27,982 nt of DNA from Hemicentrotus pulcherrimus (GCA_003118195.1 BEXV01002366.1:29700-57681); one strand, 5' to 3'; counted from the first letter of the stretch, positions 9,607-21,279 are shown. Numbers and translations: made by a program. The notes: generated from the letters alone by a model not told the origin.

Positions 9607-10022
9607 TCAAAGATAAATTATCCTCCCTCTCACGCATGAACCCTGGACCGTTCGATTATGCTGCTCTGATAAAAGACCGGTTTACTATTTACATTTTATG
9701 CATACTTTTTAAAGAAAGATTGTTCTCAACAGTCTGGAAGCTTGTCCCAGGCTCACCCGACCGTGACAACAAGTCATGTATGCAGACTGGATTTAAAGTT
9801 CTGTAGTTCATCCATTAATAACAGGTTAATGGAATAACTCGTTACTACGTCCCCATGAAAGAAACACCCATATACATTCGAATAATTTTGGTAAAACAGT
9901 CGATTCAAACATTTAAAATAGACATAAGTTTCCTCTTACCGACTATCCAATTTCATTAAAGTTGAACATCTCGTGTAAATTAGTTCTCGAAACCCTCATT
10001 GTGAAAAAAATATCAATTTTTT
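9607..10022. other. Intergenic, nothing recognised
   Basis: Unique-looking AT-rich sequence without ORFs, RNA-like folds or repeats that I can support. Confidence 0.
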
Positions 10023-10084
10023 ACTTTTTTTTTTTGGGGGGGGATGCTTGAATCTAAGTCTAGAATTGTGTAATAATGCACACA

Positions 10085-10122
<38 letters not shown>

Positions 10123-10204
10123 TTTGTCCTTCTCTCTCTCTCTCTCTCTCTCTCTCTTTTCTCTCTCTCTCTCTATCTCTCTCTCTTTTTTTCTCTGCCT
10201 CTTT
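10023..10204. repeat. T/G homopolymers and (CT)n microsatellite
   Basis: A T run and a G run (10023-10043) followed by an interrupted (CT)n tract from 10084 to 10204. Confidence 0.
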
Positions 10205-10747
10205 CTCGTGTGACCCCTCCCTTAATATCTACCATGTAGTTTTACCCTTAGGCAATAAGTTTTTTATTTAATTTTGTAGGCTAAACATATCTTTAGGAAA
10301 TTATTTTTTAAAGATGTATGTACTTTTGGATAAACGTATCCAAATGTGACGCAAAATACAAAGTTTCACCCCAAAAACATAGTTGTGGGAATTTAATTTG
10401 TAGTGAAACCTGCTGCTCTAATTTCCCTTTTTACATTTCAAATGCACTCTATTTTGTGAACTGTGATTAAATTCACATGATTTACAATTGAAGAAAATGA
10501 AAAATCACTTCTGGACAGATGTCAGAATTCGCGTATACCATCTATAAGCGCAAAAGTCACATGACATGAATGACTTCAATTACATTGACCATAATAGAGG
10601 GCGCATGCACATTGTGTTACGTATTCTCTATATTATACTGTGCGCTCTCAGCCACAGCCCTGTAATATGCATATACAATCATGATTTAAGCACGTGAACC
10701 CAAACTCTCTACTAATGATCTCAGCCTAATTTGCCGAATCTGTGTCT
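10205..10747. other. Intergenic, nothing recognised
   Basis: AT-rich DNA. TGTGGGAAT at 10384-10392 is an eight-of-nine Su(H) match, at chance level. No gene seen. Confidence 0.
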
Positions 10748-11400
10748 TCGATCCCTTCTCTCCCCTTCCATCCCTCTCTTCCCATTTGAATTATAACTAC
10801 CCACTTTCTTTCCCTCACACTTCCCCCTCTCTCTCCTCCTTCTCTCCCCTCACTTTCTTTCTTTTGTCATTCTTCTGTCTCTCCTCTTTCTCATTTTTCC
10901 TCTCTCCATTCCCTTCCACCCCTCTCCCCCTCCCCCTCTCCCTTTTCCTTCTCTCCCCTCACTTTCTTTCTTTTGTCATTCTTCTGTCTCTCCTCCCCTT
11001 TTTCTCTTTCCTGTCTTCCTTCTCTCACTTCTACCCGCTCTTCCCTATATCTCTCCCTTAACATTTCCCCTCTTTTGCCATCTATCCTTCTTTTCTCACT
11101 TCCCCCTTTCTATTCTCACCCATTCTCTGTCTGTCTGTTTGTCTCTAACTCTCTTTCTCTTTTTATTTATCTCATTCTGTATGTCTGTCTCGTCTCCTTT
11201 CCTCTTTCCCTTCCTCCCTCTCTTCCAACTCCCTCCCACTAACCTTTTTTCATCCTTTCTATCTCCTTTCGCACCTTCCCCTCTTAGCTTTTTTTCTTCT
11301 GCACTCACTCCCCGTTTCTTCCACTTCCTCTGTCTCTTCTCCCTCCTCCCTCCTTCCTCTTCTACCTCCCTCCCTCTTCTCGTTCTATATTATCCTCTTC
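10748..11400. repeat. Long polypyrimidine tract with internal duplication
   Basis: About 650 bp in which the plus strand is almost all C and T. A 49-bp segment beginning CCTTCTCTCCCCTCACTTTC occurs at 10838-10886 and again, identical by eye, at 10947-10995 (109-bp period). ORFs here encode only Ser/Leu/Phe/Pro low complexity. Confidence 0.
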
Positions 11401-12787
11401 ATTGTCTGTCGGATAATATTATTTTGCGTGATTACAATATAAAAGCTTCACCCTTATGGCAAATGCACTAGTGAATGATAATGGCATATTCATAATTACA
11501 AAATATTATTGTTAAAAATAGCGAAATTACTTTACTATTAGTAGTTGAAAATCAAATCCTGAATGTTAGAATATCAAAAGGTGTGGTAGTTGTAAAACAT
11601 TCATTTCAGAACAATCCCACTTTGTATTAAGTTAACGTGTATAAAAGCAGAACAATAAGAGAAACAGAATGGTGAAAGTTTAAAAGTAAATCGGAAAATG
11701 GGAGACTTATGAGTGTCTGAAATATTATGAGATCACTAAGTTTAAGCGACCCTGACATTGGCAATATAATATAGTCATTGGACTGTGACGTAGTCACGGA
11801 CAACTCTCCCATTTGTTGTGTACAAAAATTATCATTAATTTCGGGTTTTCTCCTCTTAAAGGTAGGCTTTACTACTTCAGCTAGACCACCCAGCGAGCCA
11901 GCGAGGTCACTGTGACAGTTGGCTTTCTCATTAACTCAGCTCTCATTTAACATAAGAAAAAGAGGATCATGGGGGACCAACAGGCACCGATTGGGGAAGT
12001 TTTCTAAATAGAGGGAGCAAGTAGCTACAAGTAGGACAGTGTGCATTTAAGTCCCTTCTTCCTATTGGGGCAGTAACTAAAATCTATAATTAGACATATT
12101 AACATAGGCGACCTAAAAAGAAACGACCTTTCTGATTCACTCATTTTGAATTATTGATATTGTAGTCATTTTTTGTGTTGGAACACATGGGAATGTTGTC
12201 TGCCACTAGCACAGCGACAAAACAGATTTAGCCAATTTGAAGTTTCAATATATCCGTGTAGTGATTACAACTTTCAAATATTCAAATATTCGCCAATTTG
12301 TTTGCCCAAATTCGTTCGAAATGTCACTATTCTGTGTTAGAGTATTTTATATTAAGTTCTGATTTTCCTTTGATGTCTAAATACTATGAAAATTAATATT
12401 CTTATCCCTCTCATTAAAAGAAAATGCCCGAGGAAAAAAAGCTTAACAAATTTTCTACCATTACAAAGATATTTCAACACATGCACAATATTACAAGGCT
12501 AAAACCGCAACAAAGGAATACCCCTTCTTCTGAATATAGATAAAACACAGCCATGGAAATTATATTTTACCATCACTTTCTATTTCCCCACATATACAGT
12601 TCCGGATTAGTAGCTCACTCTCTGTAAGTGATAAGGTGTACATAAATATTGAACAGGGCATACCCTCATGTTTTTACAAGTGCCCCTCATTTGTACCATC
12701 ACCTTCTCTTTCACTGGGACTACAGGAGATGGCTAAAAACAAAGTCAGTCCGTATGAAATTTAAGAAGCATTTTTCGCCGATAACAT
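11401..12787. other. Intergenic, nothing recognised
   Basis: AT-rich DNA with short unsupported ORFs on both strands and no recognised repeat family. Confidence 0.
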
Positions 12788-12795
12788 GCCCGCAT
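12788..12795 (-). promoter_or_regulatory. Candidate GCM-binding octamer
   Basis: GCCCGCAT on the plus strand (ATGCGGGC on the gene strand) fits the GCM consensus (A/G)CCCGCAT, about 4.7 kb upstream of the gcm ATG. Autoregulation of gcm is known in sea urchin. A chance match is expected once or twice in this length. Confidence 0.
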
Positions 12796-13599
12796 TTTGT
12801 TGGGCGCCGAAATAGAATTTACTTTCATTGGCTCGCGTAAGGACCACCTTTATTCTATCCGTTGTGTTTTTTCTTCACATAATAAGTTTCTTTTGTTTTA
12901 ATCATTACAAAATCTTCTATTTCAATGAACACCGATTTTTTGAAACCCATTACAAATATTGTTGAGTTCATTTATTTTCTATGCATTGTTCTATGCAAGA
13001 TTTTTTTTTAAACATCATATTTTTTTCTCCCTCTTTCTCTCTCTCTCTCTTGTTTTGTCTTCCCTCTCTCTATATAAGATTTATTTTGGTAACAATAAAA
13101 CATAAAACCATGAAAGTATCAAATCAATTAAAGATGCAAATTATTGTTTACTCATAAGTAACATCCAGACCCCATCCTCACCACCCCCACACAAAAAATT
13201 CCTATCGGGACTCATTAAATTAATCAATAAAACATACTTTGACATAATAAAAACAAAAGAAAGACATTGGCTTTTAAAATAAAACTCATGTTTTTTTTCC
13301 TAAACTAGAAGCAGAATCCTCCACCCTTTGTTTATTTATTATGCCCAGATTATTCAAATTGCTTTCTATCACAACCAAGGATTGTCCTCATCAATTACTT
13401 GCTATAATGAATATATTCTCTCTTTATTAATTGTTTTGAAAGTATGACTGTATGAAATGTATTTCTCTTCTGTATGATATTATATATAAATATACAAATA
13501 AACAAAAAATAATTCGGTCTTGTTTGCCGTGGATAGCCAAATCAGTTTTAATAATGCTCTTCTGCTGGCCCTGCAAATATCATTTACCCAGCATGTGAT
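12796..13599. other. Intergenic, nothing recognised
   Basis: AT-rich with a short CT tract at about 13025-13072. No gene or RNA supported. Confidence 0.
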
Positions 13600-13800
13600 T
13601 AAAAAAAATCGAATTACAAAAGTTCATAATTCTGATAATGAAATGGGGACGATTCCGAAATAAAAAAAAGCTTATAATTAAATAATAATAATTGTAGTTG
13701 GAATAATTCCGAAAATCAGAAAAGGTTCACGATTACTAAAATGACAAAGGAAGGAATATCATTCAACAGGTTCGTAATTCCGAAGATAGAAACCTGTTTT
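13600..13800. repeat. Degenerate short-motif array (GGTTCRTAATTCCGAA-like)
   Basis: Near-copies of one motif recur: AGTTCATAATTCTGA (13621), GACGATTCCGAAA (13648), GGAATAATTCCGAAA (13700), GGTTCACGATTACTAA (13724) and GGTTCGTAATTCCGAA (13769). Spacing is irregular, so it looks like a decayed minisatellite. Confidence 0.
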
Positions 13801-14423
13801 ATTTGCAGAATGATCTTATAGCGAACCATTTCGTTTTTTCACGAGTAACCACTGGATGGGTTATAGGACCCTGAATTCATACCAGTACAATTTAAAATCA
13901 TCATTGATTATGTAATAATATGCAGAAACAGCCCTTGAGGTGGGGGGGGGGAGAAGAAAATACAAATTCATAAAGGCGAAGTCCAGGTGCTACTTTAGAA
14001 TGACGGATCCGGTATCACTTTTTTTCCTTGTCGTGATTGTGGGGGTGGGAGAGAAATTGTTCCTTTTTAAAATCTTTTTTAAAGTTTGAAAATATTTTGA
14101 AGAGACTCCCTCAACTAGAATGGTTGGGGTTAGTCAAAACAAACGAACACGAACTCACAAAATAAAACAGACTAAACACAAAACAAACTAAAACAACCAC
14201 ACACCAACAAAAATGAAAAAAAAATCAAATCTCCTAACCCCGCGCTCCACCCCAAGAAAATCAAAGTCATGCAATGAGTGTGAATATAGGTAACGTATGA
14301 TAACTTAACAGTAACTGAGGGGGGGGGGGGTCGCCTTTTGCTAGCCCGGGACTGAGTATACTTCATGGACGTACAGCCCCAAAACTACACTCGGATGTAA
14401 AGCTCAAGCCACTTGCCTATTTT
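13801..14423. other. Intergenic flank of the assembly gap
   Basis: AT-rich with several G homopolymers (about 13940 and 14319-14330, the latter 12 G). No gene supported. The G run may have contributed to the sequencing gap that follows. Confidence 0.
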
Positions 14424-15345
14424 NNNNNNNNNNNNNNNNNNNNNNNNNNNNNNNNNNNNNNNNNNNNNNNNNNNNNNNNNNNNNNNNNNNNNNNNNNNNN
14501 NNNNNNNNNNNNNNNNNNNNNNNNNNNNNNNNNNNNNNNNNNNNNNNNNNNNNNNNNNNNNNNNNNNNNNNNNNNNNNNNNNNNNNNNNNNNNNNNNNNN
14601 NNNNNNNNNNNNNNNNNNNNNNNNNNNNNNNNNNNNNNNNNNNNNNNNNNNNNNNNNNNNNNNNNNNNNNNNNNNNNNNNNNNNNNNNNNNNNNNNNNNN
14701 NNNNNNNNNNNNNNNNNNNNNNNNNNNNNNNNNNNNNNNNNNNNNNNNNNNNNNNNNNNNNNNNNNNNNNNNNNNNNNNNNNNNNNNNNNNNNNNNNNNN
14801 NNNNNNNNNNNNNNNNNNNNNNNNNNNNNNNNNNNNNNNNNNNNNNNNNNNNNNNNNNNNNNNNNNNNNNNNNNNNNNNNNNNNNNNNNNNNNNNNNNNN
14901 NNNNNNNNNNNNNNNNNNNNNNNNNNNNNNNNNNNNNNNNNNNNNNNNNNNNNNNNNNNNNNNNNNNNNNNNNNNNNNNNNNNNNNNNNNNNNNNNNNNN
15001 NNNNNNNNNNNNNNNNNNNNNNNNNNNNNNNNNNNNNNNNNNNNNNNNNNNNNNNNNNNNNNNNNNNNNNNNNNNNNNNNNNNNNNNNNNNNNNNNNNNN
15101 NNNNNNNNNNNNNNNNNNNNNNNNNNNNNNNNNNNNNNNNNNNNNNNNNNNNNNNNNNNNNNNNNNNNNNNNNNNNNNNNNNNNNNNNNNNNNNNNNNNN
15201 NNNNNNNNNNNNNNNNNNNNNNNNNNNNNNNNNNNNNNNNNNNNNNNNNNNNNNNNNNNNNNNNNNNNNNNNNNNNNNNNNNNNNNNNNNNNNNNNNNNN
15301 NNNNNNNNNNNNNNNNNNNNNNNNNNNNNNNNNNNNNNNNNNNNN
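14424..15345. other. Assembly gap of 922 N
   Basis: Unsequenced. The right edge resumes inside a G run (15346-15353). Translations crossing it are meaningless. Confidence 0.
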
Positions 15346-15353
15346 GGGGGGGG

Positions 15354-15881
15354 TGATATTCTGGACCGGATGTAGTGGTGGTGGGAGTTGTAGGGTAATG
15401 AGACCTCGGACTGTAACTATTTTATTATGTACCGTACAAGCAACGTTTATTAATAAACTACGGTAAATTATTTGAAAGGTTTCATAAAAAAATCCAATAA
15501 TCGCAGTCTTACAACTGAATTGCCATGCATGCAATCATAATTATGATAACAAACTATATACACAAATTGACCAAAAAGGAAATACAACAAAGACAAGATT
15601 ATCTCCAAATAAAAGCATTTGCCTTTGCATTTCATTATGCATTTAATGTTGGCAAAACCATGCAGGCTTTTGTCTTCTGTCGCTGAGTATTATTTTTTCA
15701 AAATAACAAATTAATACGGCAAAGACATGATAACGTACAGAGTGAATACACAACAACAGTCATGTTTGAGGAGAGTCGCATGGACGTCGGGAGAAGAAAC
15801 AAATAAATTAAATAACTATAGCCAGAATGTCTTCTTTTCCTATCCTTGTGACTTTACATTCAGAAACAGCACAGAATAGAA
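15354..15881. other. Intergenic, nothing recognised
   Basis: AT-rich, no gene, RNA or mobile element seen. Confidence 0.
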
Positions 15882-15900
15882 ATATATATATATATATATA
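15882..15900. repeat. (AT)n microsatellite
   Basis: Uninterrupted AT dinucleotides, about nine to ten units. Confidence 0.
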
Positions 15901-16081
15901 CAACAAATCATCAAATTCGAATTTAGTTATTATGAATGAAATTGCGGCCACTATTATTTCAAGCTGTGTGCCTTGGTATATTAGTTTTTGCAGCCCCTTT
16001 GCAAGAGCGTCCTTCTTTAGATATCATTTTGATTTATACAAATTTTCCTTATAAATTTGGGAAGAGATACTACATTGTTCC

Positions 16082-16084
<3 letters not shown>

Positions 16085-16120
<36 letters not shown>
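16085..16120. repeat. (AC)18 microsatellite
   Basis: Perfect AC dinucleotide run, 36 bp. Confidence 0.
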
Positions 16121-16122
<2 letters not shown>

Positions 16123-17999
16123 AAAATGAGCATGAGTGGGCCCTTTTTAGGCCGACCAACATTGTCGAAAGGTATCAATAAGAGTTTACAGGCATGAAAT
16201 GCTCATTGTCATCATGACAATGCGTTATAAAGATTGTTGATATACAATTTTTTTCTTTTTCTTTCTAAATTATTTGCTGTCGTTTTGAAAACGTAATTTC
16301 GCTCATGAATAAAAATGAATCACATATTCGATATGTTTAATTGCCGCAGTTAAGGAATCGGCTTGGAATCAATTTCTGCATTTGTTTTTATATATGGATT
16401 GGTTTTTATATACTTACTATGATAGCAAACAACACGTTTTAGATAAAACCTAATAAAAACAGCGATTAATGTGTTCTTTTACGAGTCAAAAGAAGAAGGA
16501 AAAAAAAAAAAGCAGTTTTGGGACATTTTGATAGTGTTGCATTTTGCGTGCAGGTTCATGTAACATAATGCCTTAGTAGCACAACGATTGAGTATAATTT
16601 ACCTTTAAATGACAAGGCTTGGTAATAAAAGTTTGTATCTTATGTTTAGCACCTTGCAATATCTATATTGGAAATTATGCTCTGTGTTGTTTTCTTGTCT
16701 TTCTATCTATTATTTCCTTCTCAATAAAAATGTACAAGTTAAACGAATAAACGACATTTTGAAGAAGAAAAGAGTTGAATTTCGCGTTATTAATGGGCAA
16801 TACCAATTTTCATTATTTCATTAAAATGCTTGGAATTACTTAAAAGGATTAAAAACACTTTGCCTCGTGATACAAAATCAAATCATACTATAAAACATCT
16901 GTGAACCTGGAATTTCATATGTTATTCAAGCATACTATTTCATGATTATACCTACGAATACATAAGTATAGCTTTACCCAAATTATATTCCTACATCATG
17001 TTGTGCTTTAATGTATTAGGTAAGTAGGCGTGAGAAAATTTCCTACATCACATTTCCACCGCTTTTTAAGTTTATGTGTAATACAAAACAAACAAAAAGA
17101 ATCTATTTCAACAATAAAAAACGACACTACGAAAATACATTATAGCCGTATTATCTTCTAAATGCACGGCGAGCTAGAACACCATAATGTCCCTTTGCCA
17201 TATCATTGCTACCTCGCACTATAGACTGCCTCGATATCGTATACTAATATAAAGAAGTGCTTTCTTTATACTCAATATCTACTCCGACCTTAAATTAATG
17301 CGCACAAATATCAAGTTAAATAATCTGCATGATTATGTAAACAAATTATATTTAACATTATCAGTTTGTATATTGTAAGACATTGTTAAGTATTCTTATC
17401 GTTTAAAGTATCGATTGTAATAGTAAATTATTTTTTGTTGTTTTGTTACGTTTTCTAAACTGATTTGTACCAAAATACTCTAGCTGTTTAAGGGTTTAGG
17501 CTCGACTAGCACATGTGCTATTATCTGGCCCCTTTTACTAAACCAATAGTTTCTCTTCTTGTATGTACACACATTATATGAAATGTATTACTGTATTGCT
17601 GTTGGTAAGTAAAATAAAATCAATTAAATCACAATCAATCACAAATTACCAGACTGTCCAAAATGTCTTTTATCATTTACCCAACTTTATCGAAAAGGGG
17701 CATGAAAGAGCGCATCTTTGTTTTAATGTTTGAACTTGACTTGGCAAAATATACATTATATTATACGTAGGAATTCCGTCATTTTGCCTGAATGCCTTAA
17801 CAATAATGAGAAACACAAGCCAACAAAATTCCCATCACATTAATCTACCTCCGTATTAACCATTTAAGCACATTACAATATTCTTTGAAAAAGTGTGAGA
17901 TCATGAAGGTCTCCTATAAGTTTCTGTCGCTTCTAAAGTTTATATTATAGCAATCATTCTATAAAAGTGATTACATAAATATTTGATTTTATTGCCAGG
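16121..17999. other. Intergenic, AT-rich
   Basis: No supported gene. It contains one perfect Su(H) match at 17029-17037, listed separately. Confidence 0.
17029..17037 (+). promoter_or_regulatory. Candidate Su(H)/CSL site
   Basis: CGTGAGAAA fits YGTGRGAAM fully. Its 12-bp setting GGCGTGAGAAAA recurs exactly at 18087-18098. Confidence 0.
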
Positions 18000-18086
18000 T
18001 TACATCAACAAAATGTGAAGGCATATTTTCTAGCCTTCCCGGCTAACTCAGGTACCGTTACTCACGGCTTTGTGTTCGTTAAGAAA

Positions 18087-18410
18087 GGCGTGAGAAAAAC
18101 ATAGGATCAGAGCGGTACACAAAGACAATAAAGTCCGAAAGGGAGTTCATTGAATGTTACCGATCTACGAAGCACAAGTCCGCCTAGGTGATTGTTTGCA
18201 AACACATTTAAAAGGGACCCAGTAAACATAATATAGCCCTATAGGCCTATTATACCTGTTGACAGTGTTGGCGTGGGAAGACTAATGAACCTACTCTCCC
18301 ATCCTCATCCCCGGAAAAGGTTTACAAAACAAAAGTCTTTTGCTCAAATGAGTACTTGTACTAGAATGTTGTGTTTACAATATTAAAGATGACGTCACTT
18401 AAAGATAAAG
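18087..18410. promoter_or_regulatory. Candidate distal cis-regulatory cluster
   Basis: About 10 kb upstream of gcm: CGTGAGAAA (18089-18097, full Su(H) match), CGTGGGAAG (18272-18280, eight of nine), the palindromic CRE TGACGTCA (18390-18397) and AGATAA, a GATA-type site (18403-18408). The stretch is also less AT-rich than its surroundings. Enhancer function is inference. Confidence 0.
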
Positions 18411-18449
18411 TTGAGTTCGCAGGTGTGTACTGTAGGCCTAAGGTTCTGA

Positions 18450-19499
18450 AATCATCAAAAGGATAAGAAATTTGGCCCAGTCTTGGTAGAAGTAACAAGC
18501 GCTGCACAGAAAGATGCACATAGGACTACACAAACATGTGGCATATAAAAATGTAGTCCCCATTTTTAAGCTGTTACAATCATGTCATATTTAGAACATA
18601 TAAATGCATTTGAACAGCCATGCTTTTCAGGGAACATTTTCTCTGATTTTCTTCCACACTTGCATAGTAACTATGAGTACACTCACACATTATTTTCACC
18701 TCTCCCAGAACTCCACTTTCTCTTAAAAAACTCTTTACGAGAGATGCATCTAAATTATTAATCTGACTACCGTTAAACACTTTTAATTGAATCGGCCTTC
18801 TAACATGTTTTTTCTTCTTCTCAAAATCAATTTGTTGGTGACATGTTAAGGGACTCAGAAAGTCAAGCAAATGTTCATCTATACTTTGAACTGTACAATG
18901 TATTTTACATTGATAATAAATATTTCGAAATTCTGTACTTTAGTTTATCCGTTTGTCTGTTGAAAATACTGAGAAGCATAACTTGTTTAAAATTAAAATG
19001 AAATATATCAGGTTAAAAATCCATCTACATGCTCTTGTATAAAGTATTCCCTCCTTTACCCATAAGTTAGGAGCTTCATAGTTTTTTTCTTCTTAAATTA
19101 TTATGTGTACCTATATTCTGTAGTTTGATGATGTAAACGATTGCTCTATTCACCCATCACGGAAATGAAATTAATATATATAATACTTAATTAATTTCAA
19201 TTTCTTCTCTATTCATGGACGGGGCGAGGGAAAATGAAAAAAGACCATCCGTATAATTCTCTCATGACATTTTAAAGTTACATCATTGAAAATATCATGA
19301 ATTTCGAAAAGACAATACATTTGACAACTAATGCGTAATCTCGAATCGATTGGGTGCTTAGAATCCAAGTAAAAATGCGTTTTCGGTGAGAATTTCGATT
19401 ATGACTTAAGCTCACATGAACCTATCGCTCTTATGTTAAAGACATTACATTGATGACATGTTAGTGTTGGAATCCACTTTAAAACCTTGTCTTAACCTT
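18450..19499. other. Intergenic, nothing recognised
   Basis: AT-rich. A 96-codon minus-strand ORF at 18580-18870 has no similarity I recognise and is probably chance. Confidence 0.
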
Positions 19500-19890
19500 A
19501 AGTGCCCGAAAGGATTGGCCCCTACGTCTTTGACTGAACCCAAATAATTATGTACTTGACAGAAACCTCAGGTCTTCCCATAGCAGTTGTCTCTCCTCTC
19601 TATCCCTCAAATAAATACAAAGTTCTACCGGTCACGCAATTTTCAGGTTGCACCAGCAGAGCTTAGGAATAAATTGCCAGAATATATAAAAATTGTGATA
19701 TTGTTGATAACTTTAAAACACGTCTTAAAAGTTGTTATTACTTTTATAAACAATTATCAACGTTTAAAATGCTGAGCGTATCTCACCTTTCTCTGTTCTT
19801 TTAATTTTCTTCTCTCCATTACAGCGCATAGGGGCATAATATTTGTGATATGCGCTTTATAATAATGGTATATCATTATTAGTATTAAGT
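19500..19890 (+). pseudogene. 3' end of a CR1/L2-like LINE reverse transcriptase ORF, frameshifted
   Basis: Across shifting frames the plus strand reads GLAPTSLTEPK, NYVLDRNLRSSHSS, LLSIPQINTKFYRSRNFQVA, PAELRNKLPEYIK and IVDNFKTRLKS. This is the order seen at the C-terminus of CR1/L2-type non-LTR retrotransposon ORF2 proteins (GLAP...LRSS...F.VA.P.LWN.LP..I...FK..LK). At least two to three frameshifts are needed, so it is dead. The 3' tail holds GTGATATGCGCTTTATAATA (about 19841-19860), a type of LINE/SINE end often followed by ATT-rich repeats. It is strongly 5' truncated; no catalytic RT motifs remain. Confidence 0.
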
Positions 19891-20260
19891 AACTATTAAA
19901 GTGATGAAGAAATCATGATACGATACAGCGTTCAAAATTCAATTTAATCCGTCAAGTTCATGCTTCCCTTAAAATGTCTTTTTTTTTCTTTGAGAAGGAT
20001 AAATTAAAATATACAAAAGGACAGAGATTAATTACATCTGGTGATCATAATGACCGATTTCCTGGTACATCGTTAACATTAATAGGACAGAAAAACAGTG
20101 AACATTTAAACAAAATAATGGCGACCAAAACGAAGGTGAACTTTCTGGAACAAAGCCACTTAAATCAAACGATATCAGTCAATGGTATCTAGGTAAAAAC
20201 AATCCAAGGTTCTTATGAAGCGCTACGAGGAATCGATAAATGTGTGATATGAGTTACAAA
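19891..20260. other. Intergenic, nothing recognised
   Basis: A 72-codon ORF at 19974-20192 is unsupported. No other structure seen. Confidence 0.
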
Positions 20261-20268
20261 AAAAAAAA

Positions 20269-20515
20269 TTGTTTAATATCATCATCATTATTACATGGAT
20301 CATTATTATCATTATGGTAATAATAATGACAATTGATAACGTTAACAACAACAAAAACACCAATAAAAGTGGTGATAATGATAATGAAAATAATAATGAT
20401 AATAATAATGATAGTGATAGTAATGATATAATAATGATTAATAATGATGATAACGATAAGAATGATAATAATGATAAGATTATATAATGATGATAATGAT
20501 AATAATAATACCAAA
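20269..20515. repeat. Imperfect AAT/GAT trinucleotide tract
   Basis: Mixed ATC, AAT and GAT units over about 240 bp. The Asn/Asp and Ile/Ser ORFs on the two strands are artefacts of the repeat. Confidence 0.
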
Positions 20516-21194
20516 CAGTATTATTGCAACACTGTGTAATCAAAAATGAGCGAAACTGCATCGTTTTGAACGTATGGTTGTATGGCATGCTGTCCTTCCA
20601 AGCCGCACTTTTGTGGTGGTAGAAACAATAACAAAATAATAACCAAAGTTTGTAAATGCCTTGCTGAAGCAGAGAGCAAAAGCTTTCCTCTTATAATGAG
20701 AATTATTCAAAACATGTACATTTATTTTAAAGCAATGTTTTGCCCTATTCCTTGCTTGGTGCGCTTATTCTGTGTCGAAGAGTACAGTAATTATCACCCA
20801 TGCAGTGCAAGTTTCAGCAATAATTGCATTGCATTTTCCTATAGTAAATTAATATTGCTTTATACAGACCTATTTCAAAATCATGTACAATTCTAATTCT
20901 AAGCTAAAATGAATATTTATCTAATAATGGTGTGCCTACTATCTTATCTTGATCAACGAAATTGTTTTTCTGTTTGGAAACGGACACTCACTGAGATTCT
21001 GGTATCACTTATTTCTACATGTATGTTATATGTAAGTTTCTATGATTCAGTATTTTTCATTTATGCCTACTGTATCCGCGTTTACTTCTTCAAACAAATA
21101 ATGTTGATTCAAGTTTCATATTATTTAAACATATGTGTGGCTTACACCTAGTAAATAAGATCGATTGATCGATCTGTATTGAAAAACAAGTCAG
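20516..21194. other. Intergenic, two unsupported ORFs
   Basis: ORFs at 20582-20896 and 20909-21151 (plus) are hydrophobic or Cys-rich but show no domain, splice logic or codon bias that I can see. A near-palindrome AGATCGATTGATCGATCT lies at about 21158-21175. Confidence 0.
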
Positions 21195-21206
21195 AAAAAA
21201 ATCTTG

Positions 21207-21279
21207 AAACCAGCGGGAGTTGAACCTGCCATCTACTGCTTGCCGGGCAGCGACTCTACCACCAGGCCATCACTGGTCC
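21207..21279 (-). tRNA. tRNA-like element, probable tRNA pseudogene or SINE head
   Basis: A 73-nt minus-strand cloverleaf-like sequence. Acceptor arms GGACCAG and CTGGTTT pair over 7 bp (two G-U pairs). The anticodon stem is CTGC/GCAG around loop CCGGCAA, and the T arm is GCAGG-TTCAACT-CCCGC. A box TGGCCTGGTGG and B box GGTTCAACTCC are present, and a T7 Pol III terminator follows at 21201-21195. Against a working tRNA: the anticodon position would read GGC (Ala), which eukaryotic Ala tRNAs do not use, base 33 is C not T, the T stem has an A-C mismatch and the D stem pairs poorly. Confidence 0.

Noticed and set aside
10384..10392. TGTGGGAAT as a Su(H) site
   Set aside because: Eight-of-nine match with no partner site nearby; at chance frequency.
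14404..15534. ORFs of 320 and 376 codons across the gap
   Set aside because: Made almost entirely of N.
20582..21151. Two plus-strand ORFs of 104 and 80 codons
   Set aside because: No recognised motif; composition is that of translated AT-rich DNA.
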